Assembly: GCA_030700025.1 (NCBI GenBank)
Contig: JAUYKI010000013.1
Coordinates: forward strand, 1-39,201
Direction: 5' to 3'
From: a bacterium
Lineage (GTDB): Bacteria; Patescibacteriota; Minisyncoccia; UBA6257; 02-FULL-45-10c
DNA length: 39,201 bases
The notes below the pieces were generated by a model. The model did no database searches, was not told the origin of the DNA, and saw nothing but the letters and a program-made list of their open reading frames with translations. A program made the translations under genes and the position numbers. Of the stretch, positions 30,085 through 37,684 are shown piece after piece (positions within the stretch are counted from its first letter, which is position 1; every line of letters starts with the position of its first letter).

Positions 30085-31325
30085 CCAGAATTTTACGGGT
30101 AGACCGGCGCGTGCTGGAAGAATTGGAATTGGGCCTGGAAAAAGTAACCGGCCGGATGGGAGTTTTAAAAACTATCGCGGAAGAGAATGACCGCTTGCTT
30201 TCGGAAAAATTGAGCATTCTGGGATTAAACCGGAATTCCCGCGCGATTGAAGTTTACGATGCCCTTATTAGTAAAATTGAATCAGATGATTTGGCGCTTT
30301 TAAAGTATATCGGCCTAGAAAGAGACAGTTCCGCTCAGGCAAAGCGAACCGTGGAGTTTGTAAAAAAGCTTCATACTCCCGCTACCGGACTTTTTTTAAA
30401 AAAAGAAAAAGCCAAGCAATTTTTAATCGCGGAACCGCCGAAAAAGATTTTGGCAGCTTTAGGATATAAATACGTGGAAGAAATGCTGCAAAAAGAGGAT
30501 TTACTGGAAGTGTACAGCGCTTTGCGGTTTTTAGAGGACCAGGAATGGCAGAATAAAGTTTTTTTCAAGCAATATGAAACTCTCCGGCCAGATGATTTTG
30601 AACAAAGGCAAATTGAAGTCCGGGTTTTGGGCAATAAATGGGCTAAGGCGGCGGAAAAATTCGTTGCCAAGAAATACCACAATATCAGCCACCTTAAGGA
30701 GCTGGGCGTGATCTTCGTGGTGCCGGTGTATTTGGGAATTTCCGGGGAAACTTTGCGGTCCGTCAGCTTGCTCCTCCATTATCTAAACGAAGTGAAGTTT
30801 TATTCCACTGTTTTTGAAATCATTAAGAACGAAGATAAATTGTTCGCTTCCCGCCTAGTTTCTTTATTGAGGGGAGATGTTACCGAGGGCCGTTTGCCGC
30901 TGATTGTGAAAGAAGCCTGGCAGCCGAGATTTTTGGTAGTGCAAAGATATTTGTCTAAAAATGACGATAATGACTGGCGGTTATTTGAACCGCATATTAA
31001 TCCGGAAGCCATTCATTGGCAAAAGGCCGAGGAGGAAATGGTGTCCATTAATAAAAAGATTCCGGATTTCGCTAATGGTTTGGATTTTTGGGAAAATTTG
31101 GGAACAGTGGGAGATTTTTTTAAGACCGATGTCGGGACAAATGTTTTAGTGAGTTTTAATTTAGTGGATACGGTGATGGCGCTGGTAAAGCGGCGGGAAC
31201 TGCTCAAGTACTTGTATCATCAACAGGAAGCTTTGTGGAATAAAATTTTTGCTCGTTATTTTGGCGCCCATCGTTTAACAGAGGTCAGCACTAAGTATAT
31301 TTTTCGGGGCTGGTTTGAAGTTTAA
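30060..31325 (+). CDS. Hypothetical 421-aa helical protein
   Basis: Overlaps the PfkB gene by 25 bases in another frame, so translation is coupled. No signal peptide and no membrane helix. It opens with NHIEKIARILRVDRRVLEEL and an amphipathic helix pair, then has acidic/basic helices throughout. Fairly conserved-looking patches are LLKYIGLERDSSAQAKRTVE and LGVIFVVPVYLGISGETLRS. I recognise no family. The tight overlap with a kinase and position before fba suggest a metabolic or regulatory role, but this is only context. Confidence 0.7.
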   Translation: MDNHIEKIARILRVDRRVLEELELGLEKVTGRMGVLKTIAEENDRLLSEKLSILGLNRNSRAIEVYDALISKIESDDLALLKYIGLERDSSAQAKRTVEFVKKLHTPATGLFLKKEKAKQFLIAEPPKKILAALGYKYVEEMLQKEDLLEVYSALRFLEDQEWQNKVFFKQYETLRPDDFEQRQIEVRVLGNKWAKAAEKFVAKKYHNISHLKELGVIFVVPVYLGISGETLRSVSLLLHYLNEVKFYSTVFEIIKNEDKLFASRLVSLLRGDVTEGRLPLIVKEAWQPRFLVVQRYLSKNDDNDWRLFEPHINPEAIHWQKAEEEMVSINKKIPDFANGLDFWENLGTVGDFFKTDVGTNVLVSFNLVDTVMALVKRRELLKYLYHQQEALWNKIFARYFGAHRLTEVSTKYIFRGWFEV

Positions 31326-31330
31326 TTATT

Positions 31331-31458
31331 TAAATTCCAAGTACCAAGCATCAAATAACAAACAAGCACTAATGACTAAAATTTAAATGACCAAAACATG
31401 TTTGGAACTTTAAAAATTAGAATTTTGAATTTGTTTGGGATTTGTTATTTGGAATTTA
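31331..31458. repeat. AT-rich inverted repeat of the 'TTTGGAATTT' type
   Basis: TAAATTCCAA (31331-31340) pairs with TTGGAATTTA (31449-31458). Internal copies of CCAAA/TTTGG and CAAATAACAAA/TTTGTTATTTG allow several alternative folds. From memory, low-complexity repeats of this kind are frequent between genes in this lineage. It fills the gap before fba. Confidence 0.6.
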
Positions 31459-31470
31459 AAATTATTGAGA

Positions 31471-31476
31471 TATAAT
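31471..31476 (+). promoter_or_regulatory. -10 box of fba
   Basis: TATAAT lies 12 nt before the ATG at 31489, which gives a leader of about 6 nt. No Shine-Dalgarno and no clear -35. Confidence 0.45.
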
Positions 31477-31488
31477 TAAAATAAGAAT

Positions 31489-32349
31489 ATGAAAACCTTG
31501 CGTCAGATAATCACTAATGCCGCGAATCGAGGCGTAGCAGTTGGGCATTTTAATGTAGCAGAAACCTCGGTTTTGAAGGCGGTTTTTGAATCCGCGAAAA
31601 AATTAGGCGTGCCGGTGATTATCGGCACTTCCGAAGGCGAAGCCGGATTTTTGGGGCGGAAGCAGGCCGCGGCCTTGGTGAGAAGTTTGCGGGAAGAATA
31701 TAAATTTCCGATTTTTATCAATTCCGACCACACCCATTCTTTTGAAGAAGTGAAAAAAGCCGTTGCCGCCGGATACGACGCTATTTTATTTGACGGCGGA
31801 AAATTGCCGTTAGCGGAGAATATCAGGCAAACGAAAAAAGTAGTCCAATATGTTAAATCAAAAAATAAAAATATTTTGGTGGAAGGCGAACTGGGCAATA
31901 TCGGAAGCGGATCCACGATCAGGAAAGAATTTCCGAAAGGAGCGGCTATCAAGCCGGAAGATTTAACGAAGCCGGAAGAAGCCTTAAAATTTGTAAAAGC
32001 TACCGGTGTGGATTTGCTCGCGCCGGCAGTGGGGAATATTCACGGGATGTTTAAAAATGCTCCGGAGCCGGCCTTGGATATTGAACGCATTCGGGCAATA
32101 AAAAAAGCGGTAAAAATACCCCTGGTTTTGCATGGCGGATCTGGAAATACTAATAAGGATTTTAAAGCCGCCATCAAAGCCGGAATCAGCATTATTCATA
32201 TCAGCACGGAATTGCGGGTGGCGTGGCGAAAGGGGCTGGAAAGAGGTTTGCGGGAAAATCGCGAAGAATTGGCGCCGTACAAGATATTAGCCGAGGCAGT
32301 TGCGGAAGTTGAGAAGGTGGTATATACTAAATTACGACTTTTTAATTAA
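31489..32349 (+). CDS. fba: Class II fructose-bisphosphate aldolase
   Basis: 286 aa, the usual class II length. The opening GVAVGHFNVAETSVLKAVFE is typical. INSDHTHSFEEVKKAVAAG is the zinc-site His strand, LVEGELGNIGSG carries the conserved Glu, LLAPAVGNIHGMF the second His, and LVLHGGSGNTNKDF the third. It cleaves fructose-1,6-bisphosphate to DHAP and GAP, or a related sugar bisphosphate. With gap, rpe, rpiB and split transketolase it forms a reduced glycolysis and pentose phosphate set. Confidence 0.92.
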   Translation: MKTLRQIITNAANRGVAVGHFNVAETSVLKAVFESAKKLGVPVIIGTSEGEAGFLGRKQAAALVRSLREEYKFPIFINSDHTHSFEEVKKAVAAGYDAILFDGGKLPLAENIRQTKKVVQYVKSKNKNILVEGELGNIGSGSTIRKEFPKGAAIKPEDLTKPEEALKFVKATGVDLLAPAVGNIHGMFKNAPEPALDIERIRAIKKAVKIPLVLHGGSGNTNKDFKAAIKAGISIIHISTELRVAWRKGLERGLRENREELAPYKILAEAVAEVEKVVYTKLRLFN

Positions 32350-32363
32350 TAATAAGGAGATGG

Positions 32364-32485
32364 ATCCCGTTAGAGATAGGCCGCCAAAGGCGGCCGCAGC
32401 TCGTCCGTTCTAACGGTATTCCAAGTTTTTAAATTAAAAATAAAGGTTAATAATATAAATCTAATTTAGTTATCTCTAACGGGAT
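32364..32485 (-). repeat. Family-1 structured element, copy 3 (inverted orientation)
   Basis: Perfect 15-bp arms (32364-32378 with 32471-32485). The hairpin GGCCGCC-aaa-GGCGGCC (32379-32395) abuts the left arm, so the element is reversed relative to copies 1 and 2. The spacer is 75 nt; on the minus strand it begins ACTAAA and ends CGGACGAGCTGC, next to the hairpin. The right arm includes the A and T of the rplY ATG. The terminal bases TATC/GATA replace TGCC/GGCA of the other copies, with pairing kept. Confidence 0.85.
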
Positions 32486-33200
32486 GGAATTAAACGTTCA
32501 AAAACGCAGTGTTCTGGGCCGCAGCGTTAAGGCCTTGCGAAAACAGGGATTAGTTCCCGCCGAGCTTTATGGCAAGGGTGTGGAAAATTTTCATTTAAGC
32601 GTTCCGGCCAAAGAGTTTAAAAAAGTATATAAATTAGCGGGCGAAAACACCGTGGTTAACGTCATGCTAGACGGCAAAAAATACCCGGTTTTAATTAATG
32701 ACGTTTCTTTCGATCCTTTGTCCGGCAATGTTAAAAGCGCGGACCTTTATCAAATCAGAATGGACGAAAAGCTGAAAGTGGGCGTGCCGTTGGAGTTTGT
32801 CGGCATTGCGCCGGCCGTTAAGGGAGAAAACGGTATTTTAGTTAAGGCTTTGCAGGAGGTTATGGTGGAGGCCCTGCCAATGGATATTCCTCGCGACTTT
32901 AAAGTAGACTTGTCTAAATTGGCGGCTATCGGACAGAGCTTTTATGTTAAAGATTTATCAATTCCGTCCGGAGTTAAAGTTTTAGTTGCTCCGGAAACCG
33001 TGGTAGCAACCGTTACCGCTCAGGTTACTGAAGAAGAAGAATTGGCAATGCGGGAGGCCGCGGGCGTTGGAACTGACACTATTAAGGTAGAAACCGAGGA
33101 AAAGAAAGCGGAAAGAGACGCGGTCAAAGCCGCGACTTCGGAAACGGCAGCTGTGCCGGCTAAGGAGGCTTCGAAAACTAAAGAAGCTCCAAAGAAGTAA
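32484..33200 (+). CDS. rplY: 50S ribosomal protein L25 (CTC/TL5 type)
   Basis: 238 aa. The L25 core opens ELNVQKRSVLGRSVKALRKQ with LVPAELYGKG, and KYPVLINDVSFDPLSG is the family hallmark. A TL5 C-terminal beta domain (about residues 95-185) and a Lys/Glu/Ala-rich tail follow. It binds 5S rRNA in the large subunit. The start codon is partly inside the arm of the element at 32364-32485 and no Shine-Dalgarno is present, which makes this ribosomal gene a good test case for the element's effect on translation. Confidence 0.93.
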   Translation: MELNVQKRSVLGRSVKALRKQGLVPAELYGKGVENFHLSVPAKEFKKVYKLAGENTVVNVMLDGKKYPVLINDVSFDPLSGNVKSADLYQIRMDEKLKVGVPLEFVGIAPAVKGENGILVKALQEVMVEALPMDIPRDFKVDLSKLAAIGQSFYVKDLSIPSGVKVLVAPETVVATVTAQVTEEEELAMREAAGVGTDTIKVETEEKKAERDAVKAATSETAAVPAKEASKTKEAPKK

Positions 33201-33205
33201 ATTAA

Positions 33206-33222
33206 CCCCGTTTTCTAACGGG
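33206..33222 (+). repeat. Solo family-1 arm remnant (short hairpin)
   Basis: CCCGTT-ttct-AACGGG. TTCTAACGGGATGG resembles the right end of the element at 32471-32486. It appears to be an element reduced to its ends. It lies 6 nt after the rplY stop and just before the -10 box of the next gene. Confidence 0.55.
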
Positions 33223-33226
33223 ATGG

Positions 33227-33232
33227 TATAAT
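33227..33232 (+). promoter_or_regulatory. -10 box giving a leaderless start for the cell-wall hydrolase gene
   Basis: TATAAT ends 7 nt before the ATG at 33240, with no Shine-Dalgarno between. Confidence 0.55.
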
Positions 33233-33239
33233 CATTAAT

Positions 33240-34706
33240 ATGAGGCTCAAACCTCGGATTTTGGCTGATTTACAGAGGCGGGGCGCTCCCAGCCCTTATT
33301 CCAGGCGCTCGCAAAGGGTAAATCTTAGCCAGTCAAAAATAGTCAGAATACCCCTTATTCGTTTTGGGAAAATCGCCATTTGGACGATGGTTTTTTCATA
33401 TCTGGTTTTTGGTTCGGTTTTGGCGCCGATTGATTCCGGACAGCACTCCTTGGCCGCCCAGAACGAAGAAGAGCGCCAGCAATTGGAAAAACAGTTGTCC
33501 GAATTGGAATCGCAGATTGACCAGTATCAGGGCACTATTGACCAATACCGCAGCGAAGGAAAAAACTTAGAAGGCGAGATTGCCCAGCTTAACGCCAAAG
33601 TCTCCAAATTAAACTTGCAAATTAAAGCCATTACCATAACCTTAAAAAATTTAGACAGCGAAATTGAGGTTAATCAGGGCAATATTTCTTTAACTCAAAG
33701 CGAAATAAATAAAAATAAAACGGTTCTGACGCGCGCCTTACAAAGCATTTATGAAAATGGCAATTTAAGCATGACGGAAATTTTATTAACTAACCCCAGC
33801 TTAGCCGTATTTTTTGACAACATTAATAATTTAATGGGCATTCAGGAAAGTTTGCGCGGCACTTTGGAAAGGACCATGGAGTTGCGCGATAATTTAGTAG
33901 ACGCCAAAGAACAATTGGCAATTAAGAAGAGCGACGTCGCCGCTTTGAGGTCTTACCAGCTTTCTCAAAAAATAACCATTGATCAGACCAAAAAAGAAAA
34001 GAACAGCGTTTTACAAGTTACCAAGGGCCAGGAATCTAAATATCAGGACCTGCTTAAAAAAACCCAGAAAACCGCCGCGCAAATCCGCAGCCGTTTGTTT
34101 GAACTTTTGGGCGGCGGAGAACTGACCTTTGACGAAGCGTACAAGTTTGCCAAATTTGCTTCCGACGCGGTGGGTGTCCGGCCGGCGCTGATTCTGGCGG
34201 TTTTGGACAGGGAATCCGCTTTGGGCCAGAATGTGGGCCGATGCACTTATCAAAAAGCCATGCATCCGACTCGGGATATTCCTGTGTTTTTGGCTTTGTT
34301 GGGAACTTTGGGCATCAACCCTGATTCAATAATGGTTTCCTGCGCCAATCAGGACGGAGTTTATGGCGGCGCCATGGGCCCGGCGCAATTTATTCCTTCC
34401 ACCTGGGAGATATATAAAAATAAAGTAGCAAGCATAACCGGCAGTAATCCGGCTTCGCCTTGGCGGAATGGCGATGCCTTTGTGGCAACGGGCTTATATT
34501 TGAAAGACGCTTATAATTCCAGCTCTTGCGTTAACTACGCGAATGAAAACAGCCATATTTCTTCGAAACAGCTTTTGCGGGAGCGTTGCGCCGCGGCTAA
34601 ATATTACGCCGGCGGCCGCTGGTACACCTATCGCTGGGCATACGGCCAGCCGGTAGTGGACCGAGCGGACAGTTTCCAGAAAGACATTGATATATTGAAT
34701 TCTTAA
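33240..34706 (+). CDS. Coiled-coil (EnvC/CwlO-like) plus lytic transglycosylase (SLT/MltB-like) fusion
   Basis: 488 aa. A basic N-terminus and membrane helix (about residues 38-62, IAIWTMVFSYLVFGSVLAPI) anchor it. Residues about 75-285 are a long coiled coil (EERQQLEKQLSELESQIDQY onward) as in EnvC/CwlO/PcsB-type proteins, with LSMTEILLTNPSLAVFFD typical of their hinge. Residues about 300-488 form a transglycosylase domain: LAVLDRESALGQN with the likely catalytic Glu, GGAMGPAQFIPSTWEIY, and NGDAFVATGLYL. It would cut peptidoglycan outside the membrane, perhaps under control of a partner that senses the coiled coil. Confidence 0.85.
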   Translation: MRLKPRILADLQRRGAPSPYSRRSQRVNLSQSKIVRIPLIRFGKIAIWTMVFSYLVFGSVLAPIDSGQHSLAAQNEEERQQLEKQLSELESQIDQYQGTIDQYRSEGKNLEGEIAQLNAKVSKLNLQIKAITITLKNLDSEIEVNQGNISLTQSEINKNKTVLTRALQSIYENGNLSMTEILLTNPSLAVFFDNINNLMGIQESLRGTLERTMELRDNLVDAKEQLAIKKSDVAALRSYQLSQKITIDQTKKEKNSVLQVTKGQESKYQDLLKKTQKTAAQIRSRLFELLGGGELTFDEAYKFAKFASDAVGVRPALILAVLDRESALGQNVGRCTYQKAMHPTRDIPVFLALLGTLGINPDSIMVSCANQDGVYGGAMGPAQFIPSTWEIYKNKVASITGSNPASPWRNGDAFVATGLYLKDAYNSSSCVNYANENSHISSKQLLRERCAAAKYYAGGRWYTYRWAYGQPVVDRADSFQKDIDILNS

Positions 34707-34802
34707 GAATTTAATATAAATTTCTAATATCTAATTCCTAATTTCTAAACAAATTCTAATAATTAAATATTTAAATTTCAAAACCCTTGAGTTTTGAGAT
34801 TA

Positions 34803-34830
34803 TAGAAGCGGCTTTTCAGCCGCTTTTTAA
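34803..34830 (+). terminator. Intrinsic terminator
   Basis: AGCGGCT-tttc-AGCCGCT followed by TTTTAATTT. TAGAAGCGGCTTTTCAGCCG and the bases after it recur at 36441-36465. The gap 34707-34802 before it is AT-rich 'aatttctaattc' sequence without a gene. Confidence 0.9.
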
Positions 34831-34845
34831 TTTGAGTACTTGCGA

Positions 34846-34874
34846 TTGACATTTTAAATTTTCTATGTTATTTT
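34846..34874 (+). promoter_or_regulatory. Promoter of the 474-aa protein gene
   Basis: TTGACA (34846-34851), a 17-nt spacer and TATTTT (34869-34874). The transcript would start near 34881 and have a leader of about 130 nt. Confidence 0.65.
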
Positions 34875-34905
34875 AACCAATAGTTAAAGTTTGAGAATTA
34901 AATAA

Positions 34906-35007
34906 GGCTAAATCATCCTAAACCGCAAAGCGGTCGGATGATCGCCCTAGGGCGTACGTGCGTACGCACGGGCTAGCCCGATCCGCCAGCTGGCGGATTT
35001 AGGGAGG
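34906..35007 (+). promoter_or_regulatory. Structured 5' leader: five consecutive palindromes before a strong ribosome site
   Basis: Hairpin 1: ATCATCC..ACCGC-aaa-GCGGT..GGATGAT (34912-34942). Then CGCCCTAGGGCG (34943-34954), CGTGCGTACGCACG (34957-34970), GGGCTAGCCC (34970-34979) and ATCCGCCAGCTGGCGGAT (34981-34998). AGGGAGG (35001-35007) follows 5 nt before the ATG. CTAAATC (34908-34914) can also pair with GATTTAG (34996-35002), which would compete with hairpins 1 and 5 and touch the ribosome site. It could be a cis-regulatory leader or a repeat insertion. Confidence 0.6.
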
Positions 35008-35012
35008 AATCC

Positions 35013-36437
35013 ATGCAGAAATCTGACCAGAAGAGTCCGACATCGGCCACGGAAGGACTTCAGGAATCGGCTTTGAAAGAGCTAACAACCGGATTGAGAG
35101 AAATGGATGAAATTTTTTTCCGAATGGGTACAACGCCAAGAAAGTGGCGGGATTGGCATTGTTTGCCGATCCGTTCCCGGAGAGCGAAATTCCAGCATAT
35201 TTTAAACTTGGTCATACGGTCGGCCCGGCAGGATAAGAAACGCGTCCGGTGCTGGACGCTGATAAAGCTGGCTAAGCATTTAAAGCTTTTGAAGGGAGAG
35301 CCTTTGGAAACCCAGGAGCTTTATTTGAGATTTTTGGATATTCATTTGCATTACCCGGAAAAAAATTATTTCGCCAAAGTTATCAGTAATCCGGTTGCTA
35401 ACGATCGTTTACTGGGGCAAATCGGAATGCACAATTTTCTTTTAAAGGATAAGTTTAAACAAGCCGGCCTTTCTTGGGAGCGGTGGCATCGGAAACGGTC
35501 CCGGGCTTTTAGCGTGAATATTCCCAATCATCCTTCGCAATGGGAACGGCTTAAGTCCGAATTAGATCGACTTTCCGGAATGTTAAACCAAGAACATCCT
35601 TTGCGGGCCAGCTTGCAAAAAGATTGCATGGCCTTGAAGCAGAAGAAAAAGGAAATCATGGAAAGCCGGATTGAACTGCCGGGGACGACTTCGGGATTTT
35701 TCCCTAAATTTTCCCAAGGATCCTTGCATTTAATGGCGAAACGGCCTAAGGAGTATGCCTCATTATTAACGGACGAACAGCTGGGGAAAAAGATGGAAGA
35801 AGTAGTCTCGCTGACTCGGGAATTAAATGAACCTCGCCAGCGGAATTTTAAGGTTCGGCTTTGGAATAGGGGCCTTTGGGGGAATGTTGTGGCCGGAAAC
35901 TGCGTTGGTAATTGTCTGTCTATCGGAGATAAGAATGTTTTTCCGGCGACTCTTTTGAATGCTCCGGGGAAAAAGCGGCCAGCCGGAATCCTGGATTATT
36001 TGGTAGATATGGGAGTACAGGTTGCCGAAATTGTGGAAAAGAAAGATAAAAACGAATATGTGGCGGTTCAGACTTATTTCTTCGTATTTCTGGACCATGG
36101 CCAGCCGGTTTTAATGGTGGATTCGATTGAAGTTCACCCCTTGTATGGCATTGATCGGCGCAAGTCTCTGAATTTGAAATTGCGGAATAAATTGTTTGAT
36201 TTTCTGAAGCGGTACGCGCGTTCAGTCGGGATTACTCGGGTCGTGCTTGGAAAAAATGGGCCGGTTTTAAAATCAGGACCGGATAAGGGCGAGCGGCATC
36301 AGATTCAAAATGATATAGATGTTGGGGGTTTGCCGGTGGTCAAGATAGATAAAATAGAGAAGCTGGGCGGTTACTGGAACCATCAGCCTTACTTTTTGGA
36401 AAGTCTGGGCGGCACCGAAGCGTATGTTATCGTTTAA
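35013..36437 (+). CDS. 474-aa protein of unknown function with conserved C-terminal domain
   Basis: ATG with AGGGAGG 5 nt upstream. Soluble, no signal peptide. The N-terminal half is basic and helical (RKWRDWHCLPIRSRRAKFQH and the following helices). The C-terminal half (about residues 290-474) looks like a folded enzyme-like domain: RLWNRGLWGNVVAGNCVGNC with LSIG, then VAVQTYFFVFLDHGQPVLMV with DSIEVHP. A beta-strand/helix order ending KLFDFLKRYARSVGITRVVL suggests a GNAT-like fold, but I see no clear acetyl-CoA motif. It sits alone between two identical terminators behind its own promoter. Function unknown. Confidence 0.65.
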   Translation: MQKSDQKSPTSATEGLQESALKELTTGLREMDEIFFRMGTTPRKWRDWHCLPIRSRRAKFQHILNLVIRSARQDKKRVRCWTLIKLAKHLKLLKGEPLETQELYLRFLDIHLHYPEKNYFAKVISNPVANDRLLGQIGMHNFLLKDKFKQAGLSWERWHRKRSRAFSVNIPNHPSQWERLKSELDRLSGMLNQEHPLRASLQKDCMALKQKKKEIMESRIELPGTTSGFFPKFSQGSLHLMAKRPKEYASLLTDEQLGKKMEEVVSLTRELNEPRQRNFKVRLWNRGLWGNVVAGNCVGNCLSIGDKNVFPATLLNAPGKKRPAGILDYLVDMGVQVAEIVEKKDKNEYVAVQTYFFVFLDHGQPVLMVDSIEVHPLYGIDRRKSLNLKLRNKLFDFLKRYARSVGITRVVLGKNGPVLKSGPDKGERHQIQNDIDVGGLPVVKIDKIEKLGGYWNHQPYFLESLGGTEAYVIV

Positions 36438-36440
36438 TTT

Positions 36441-36474
36441 TAGAAGCGGCTTTTCAGCCGCTTTTTCTTTTTTT
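36441..36474 (+). terminator. Intrinsic terminator (same sequence as 34803-34826)
   Basis: AGCGGCT-tttc-AGCCGCT followed by TTTTCTTTTTTT. It closes the 474-aa gene. The same hairpin sequence, including the loop, closes the gene upstream. Confidence 0.92.
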
Positions 36475-36499
36475 GATTATCGATTCTAAATTCTAGATA

Positions 36500-37234
36500 T
36501 TAATTTCTAGATTCTTGTTTATTTATCTTCTTCAAAATCGCGTCCAAATCCCCACCCAGCACCTTTTCGATGTTGTGTACTTTCACATTAAAACGATGAT
36601 CAGTGATTCGGTCGTCCGGGAAATTATAGGTGCGGATTTTATCGGAACGGTCGGCCGAGCCGACTTGCTCGCGCCGGGCTTGGTCTATATCGCCGAATTC
36701 TTTAGAGCGCTGGATTTCAAAGAGTTTTGAGCGGAGCATTTCCATGGCTTTTTCGCGGTTGGCGTGCTGGGACCGTTCTGATCGGGAGCCGACTACAATG
36801 CCGGTTGGTTTATGGGTAATGCGGACCGCAGTTTCTACTTTGTTTACATTTTGTCCGCCCGGTCCGCCGGCGCGGGAAAAAGAAACTTCCAAATCGCCCA
36901 GGTTGATATTTACTTCTTTCGGCTCTACTACCGGCAAGATGGCAACGGTGGCGGTGGAGGTGTGGACCCGGCCGGCTTTTTCCGTGGCCGGAATTCTTTG
37001 CACCCGGTGCACTCCGGATTCCAGCTTCAGGGCGTCATATACGCCTTCGCCGTTAATTTGGGCAATTAAAGTTTTATAACCGCCAATCGTGCCGGGATTG
37101 GAATCTAAAACCGAAAAACCCCAGCCTTTGGAAGCGGCGTATTTTTGATACATTCTGGCTAGGTCGCCGGCAAAAATTGAAGCTTCATCGCCTCCGGCTC
37201 CGCCCCTGATTTCTAAAAAGATTTTTTGAACCAT
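36500..37234 (-). CDS. prfA: Peptide chain release factor 1, N-terminally short (lacks domain 1)
   Basis: 244 aa; normal RF1 has about 360. The first residues [20 protein letters not shown] correspond to about residue 110 of E. coli RF1. The codon-recognition motif PAT ([18 protein letters not shown]) shows RF1 type (UAA/UAG). The hydrolysis motif is [19 protein letters not shown] (GGQ). [20 protein letters not shown] and [16 protein letters not shown] complete domains 3 and 2. Only about 104 nt of AT-rich repeat lie between this ATG and rpmE, so domain 1 is not encoded upstream. Domain 1 normally contacts the L7/L12-L11 stalk. Confidence 0.85.
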   Translation of the reverse strand: MVQKIFLEIRGGAGGDEASIFAGDLARMYQKYAASKGWGFSVLDSNPGTIGGYKTLIAQINGEGVYDALKLESGVHRVQRIPATEKAGRVHTSTATVAILPVVEPKEVNINLGDLEVSFSRAGGPGGQNVNKVETAVRITHKPTGIVVGSRSERSQHANREKAMEMLRSKLFEIQRSKEFGDIDQARREQVGSADRSDKIRTYNFPDDRITDHRFNVKVHNIEKVLGGDLDAILKKINKQESRN

Positions 37235-37242
37235 ACTTATGA

Positions 37243-37331
37243 GATACTAATATACGAATTCATTCTAATGATACGAATAATACTAATTTGTATCCATTAG
37301 CATCATTCGCATGCATTAGTATATTGGTATC
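37243..37331 (-). repeat. AT-rich inverted repeat between rpmE and prfA
   Basis: 37243-37259 pairs with 37315-37331 over 17 positions with one mismatch and one wobble. Internal AATGATACGAAT/ATTCGCATGCATT-type segments allow a second stem. It spans from 7 nt after the rpmE stop to 8 nt before the prfA ATG, so it is another stop-to-start repeat, on the minus strand. Confidence 0.6.
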
Positions 37332-37338
37332 GCAATGA

Positions 37339-37593
37339 TTACTTTTTCTGTTTTTTTACCCGCGCCTTCTTGACTGCTTTAGTGACGGCCGCGGCTTTTT
37401 CTCTCCGGGCTTTAAAGCGCTCTAATTTTCCGGCGGTATCCAGCATCTTTTCTTTGCCGGTAAAAAATGGATGGCAGTTGGAGCAAATTTCCACGTTAAT
37501 CTCCGGTTTGGTGGAACCAATCACAAAGCTGGCGCCGCAGGCGCATTTCACTTTTGCTTTCGGGTGATATTGAGGGTGGGTATCTGTTTTCAT
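37339..37593 (-). CDS. rpmE: 50S ribosomal protein L31
   Basis: 84 aa from the ATG at 37593. Two earlier in-frame ATGs lie in and around the -10 box, so this one is chosen; it gives the usual opening [20 protein letters not shown]. The Cys set CACG and CSNCHPFF (C-x-C...C-x-x-C) marks the zinc-binding form. [20 protein letters not shown] is the family core. A Lys/Ala-rich tail of about 25 residues extends it beyond the usual 70. It is cotranscribed with prfA, as in many bacteria. Confidence 0.93.
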   Translation of the reverse strand: MKTDTHPQYHPKAKVKCACGASFVIGSTKPEINVEICSNCHPFFTGKEKMLDTAGKLERFKARREKAAAVTKAVKKARVKKQKK

Positions 37594-37603
37594 AACAGTT
37601 TTC

Positions 37604-37631
37604 ATTATATACATTATTTTAAAATTGACAA
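37604..37631 (-). promoter_or_regulatory. Promoter of rpmE-prfA
   Basis: On the minus strand: TTGTCA (37631-37626), a 16-nt spacer and TATAAT (37609-37604), 10 nt before the chosen ATG. The -35 is the reverse complement of the -35 of the divergent gene. Confidence 0.75.
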
Positions 37632-37653
37632 GAGGGGTATTGGCGGTTATGAT
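37625..37653 (+). promoter_or_regulatory. Promoter of the 67-aa gene, sharing its -35 with rpmE
   Basis: TTGACA (37625-37630), a 17-nt spacer and TATGAT (37648-37653). The heptamer TTGACAA at 37625-37631 serves as -35 on both strands. Confidence 0.75.
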
Positions 37654-37684
37654 TTTACGGCACTTTGTAAAAGGAGGAAGAGAA

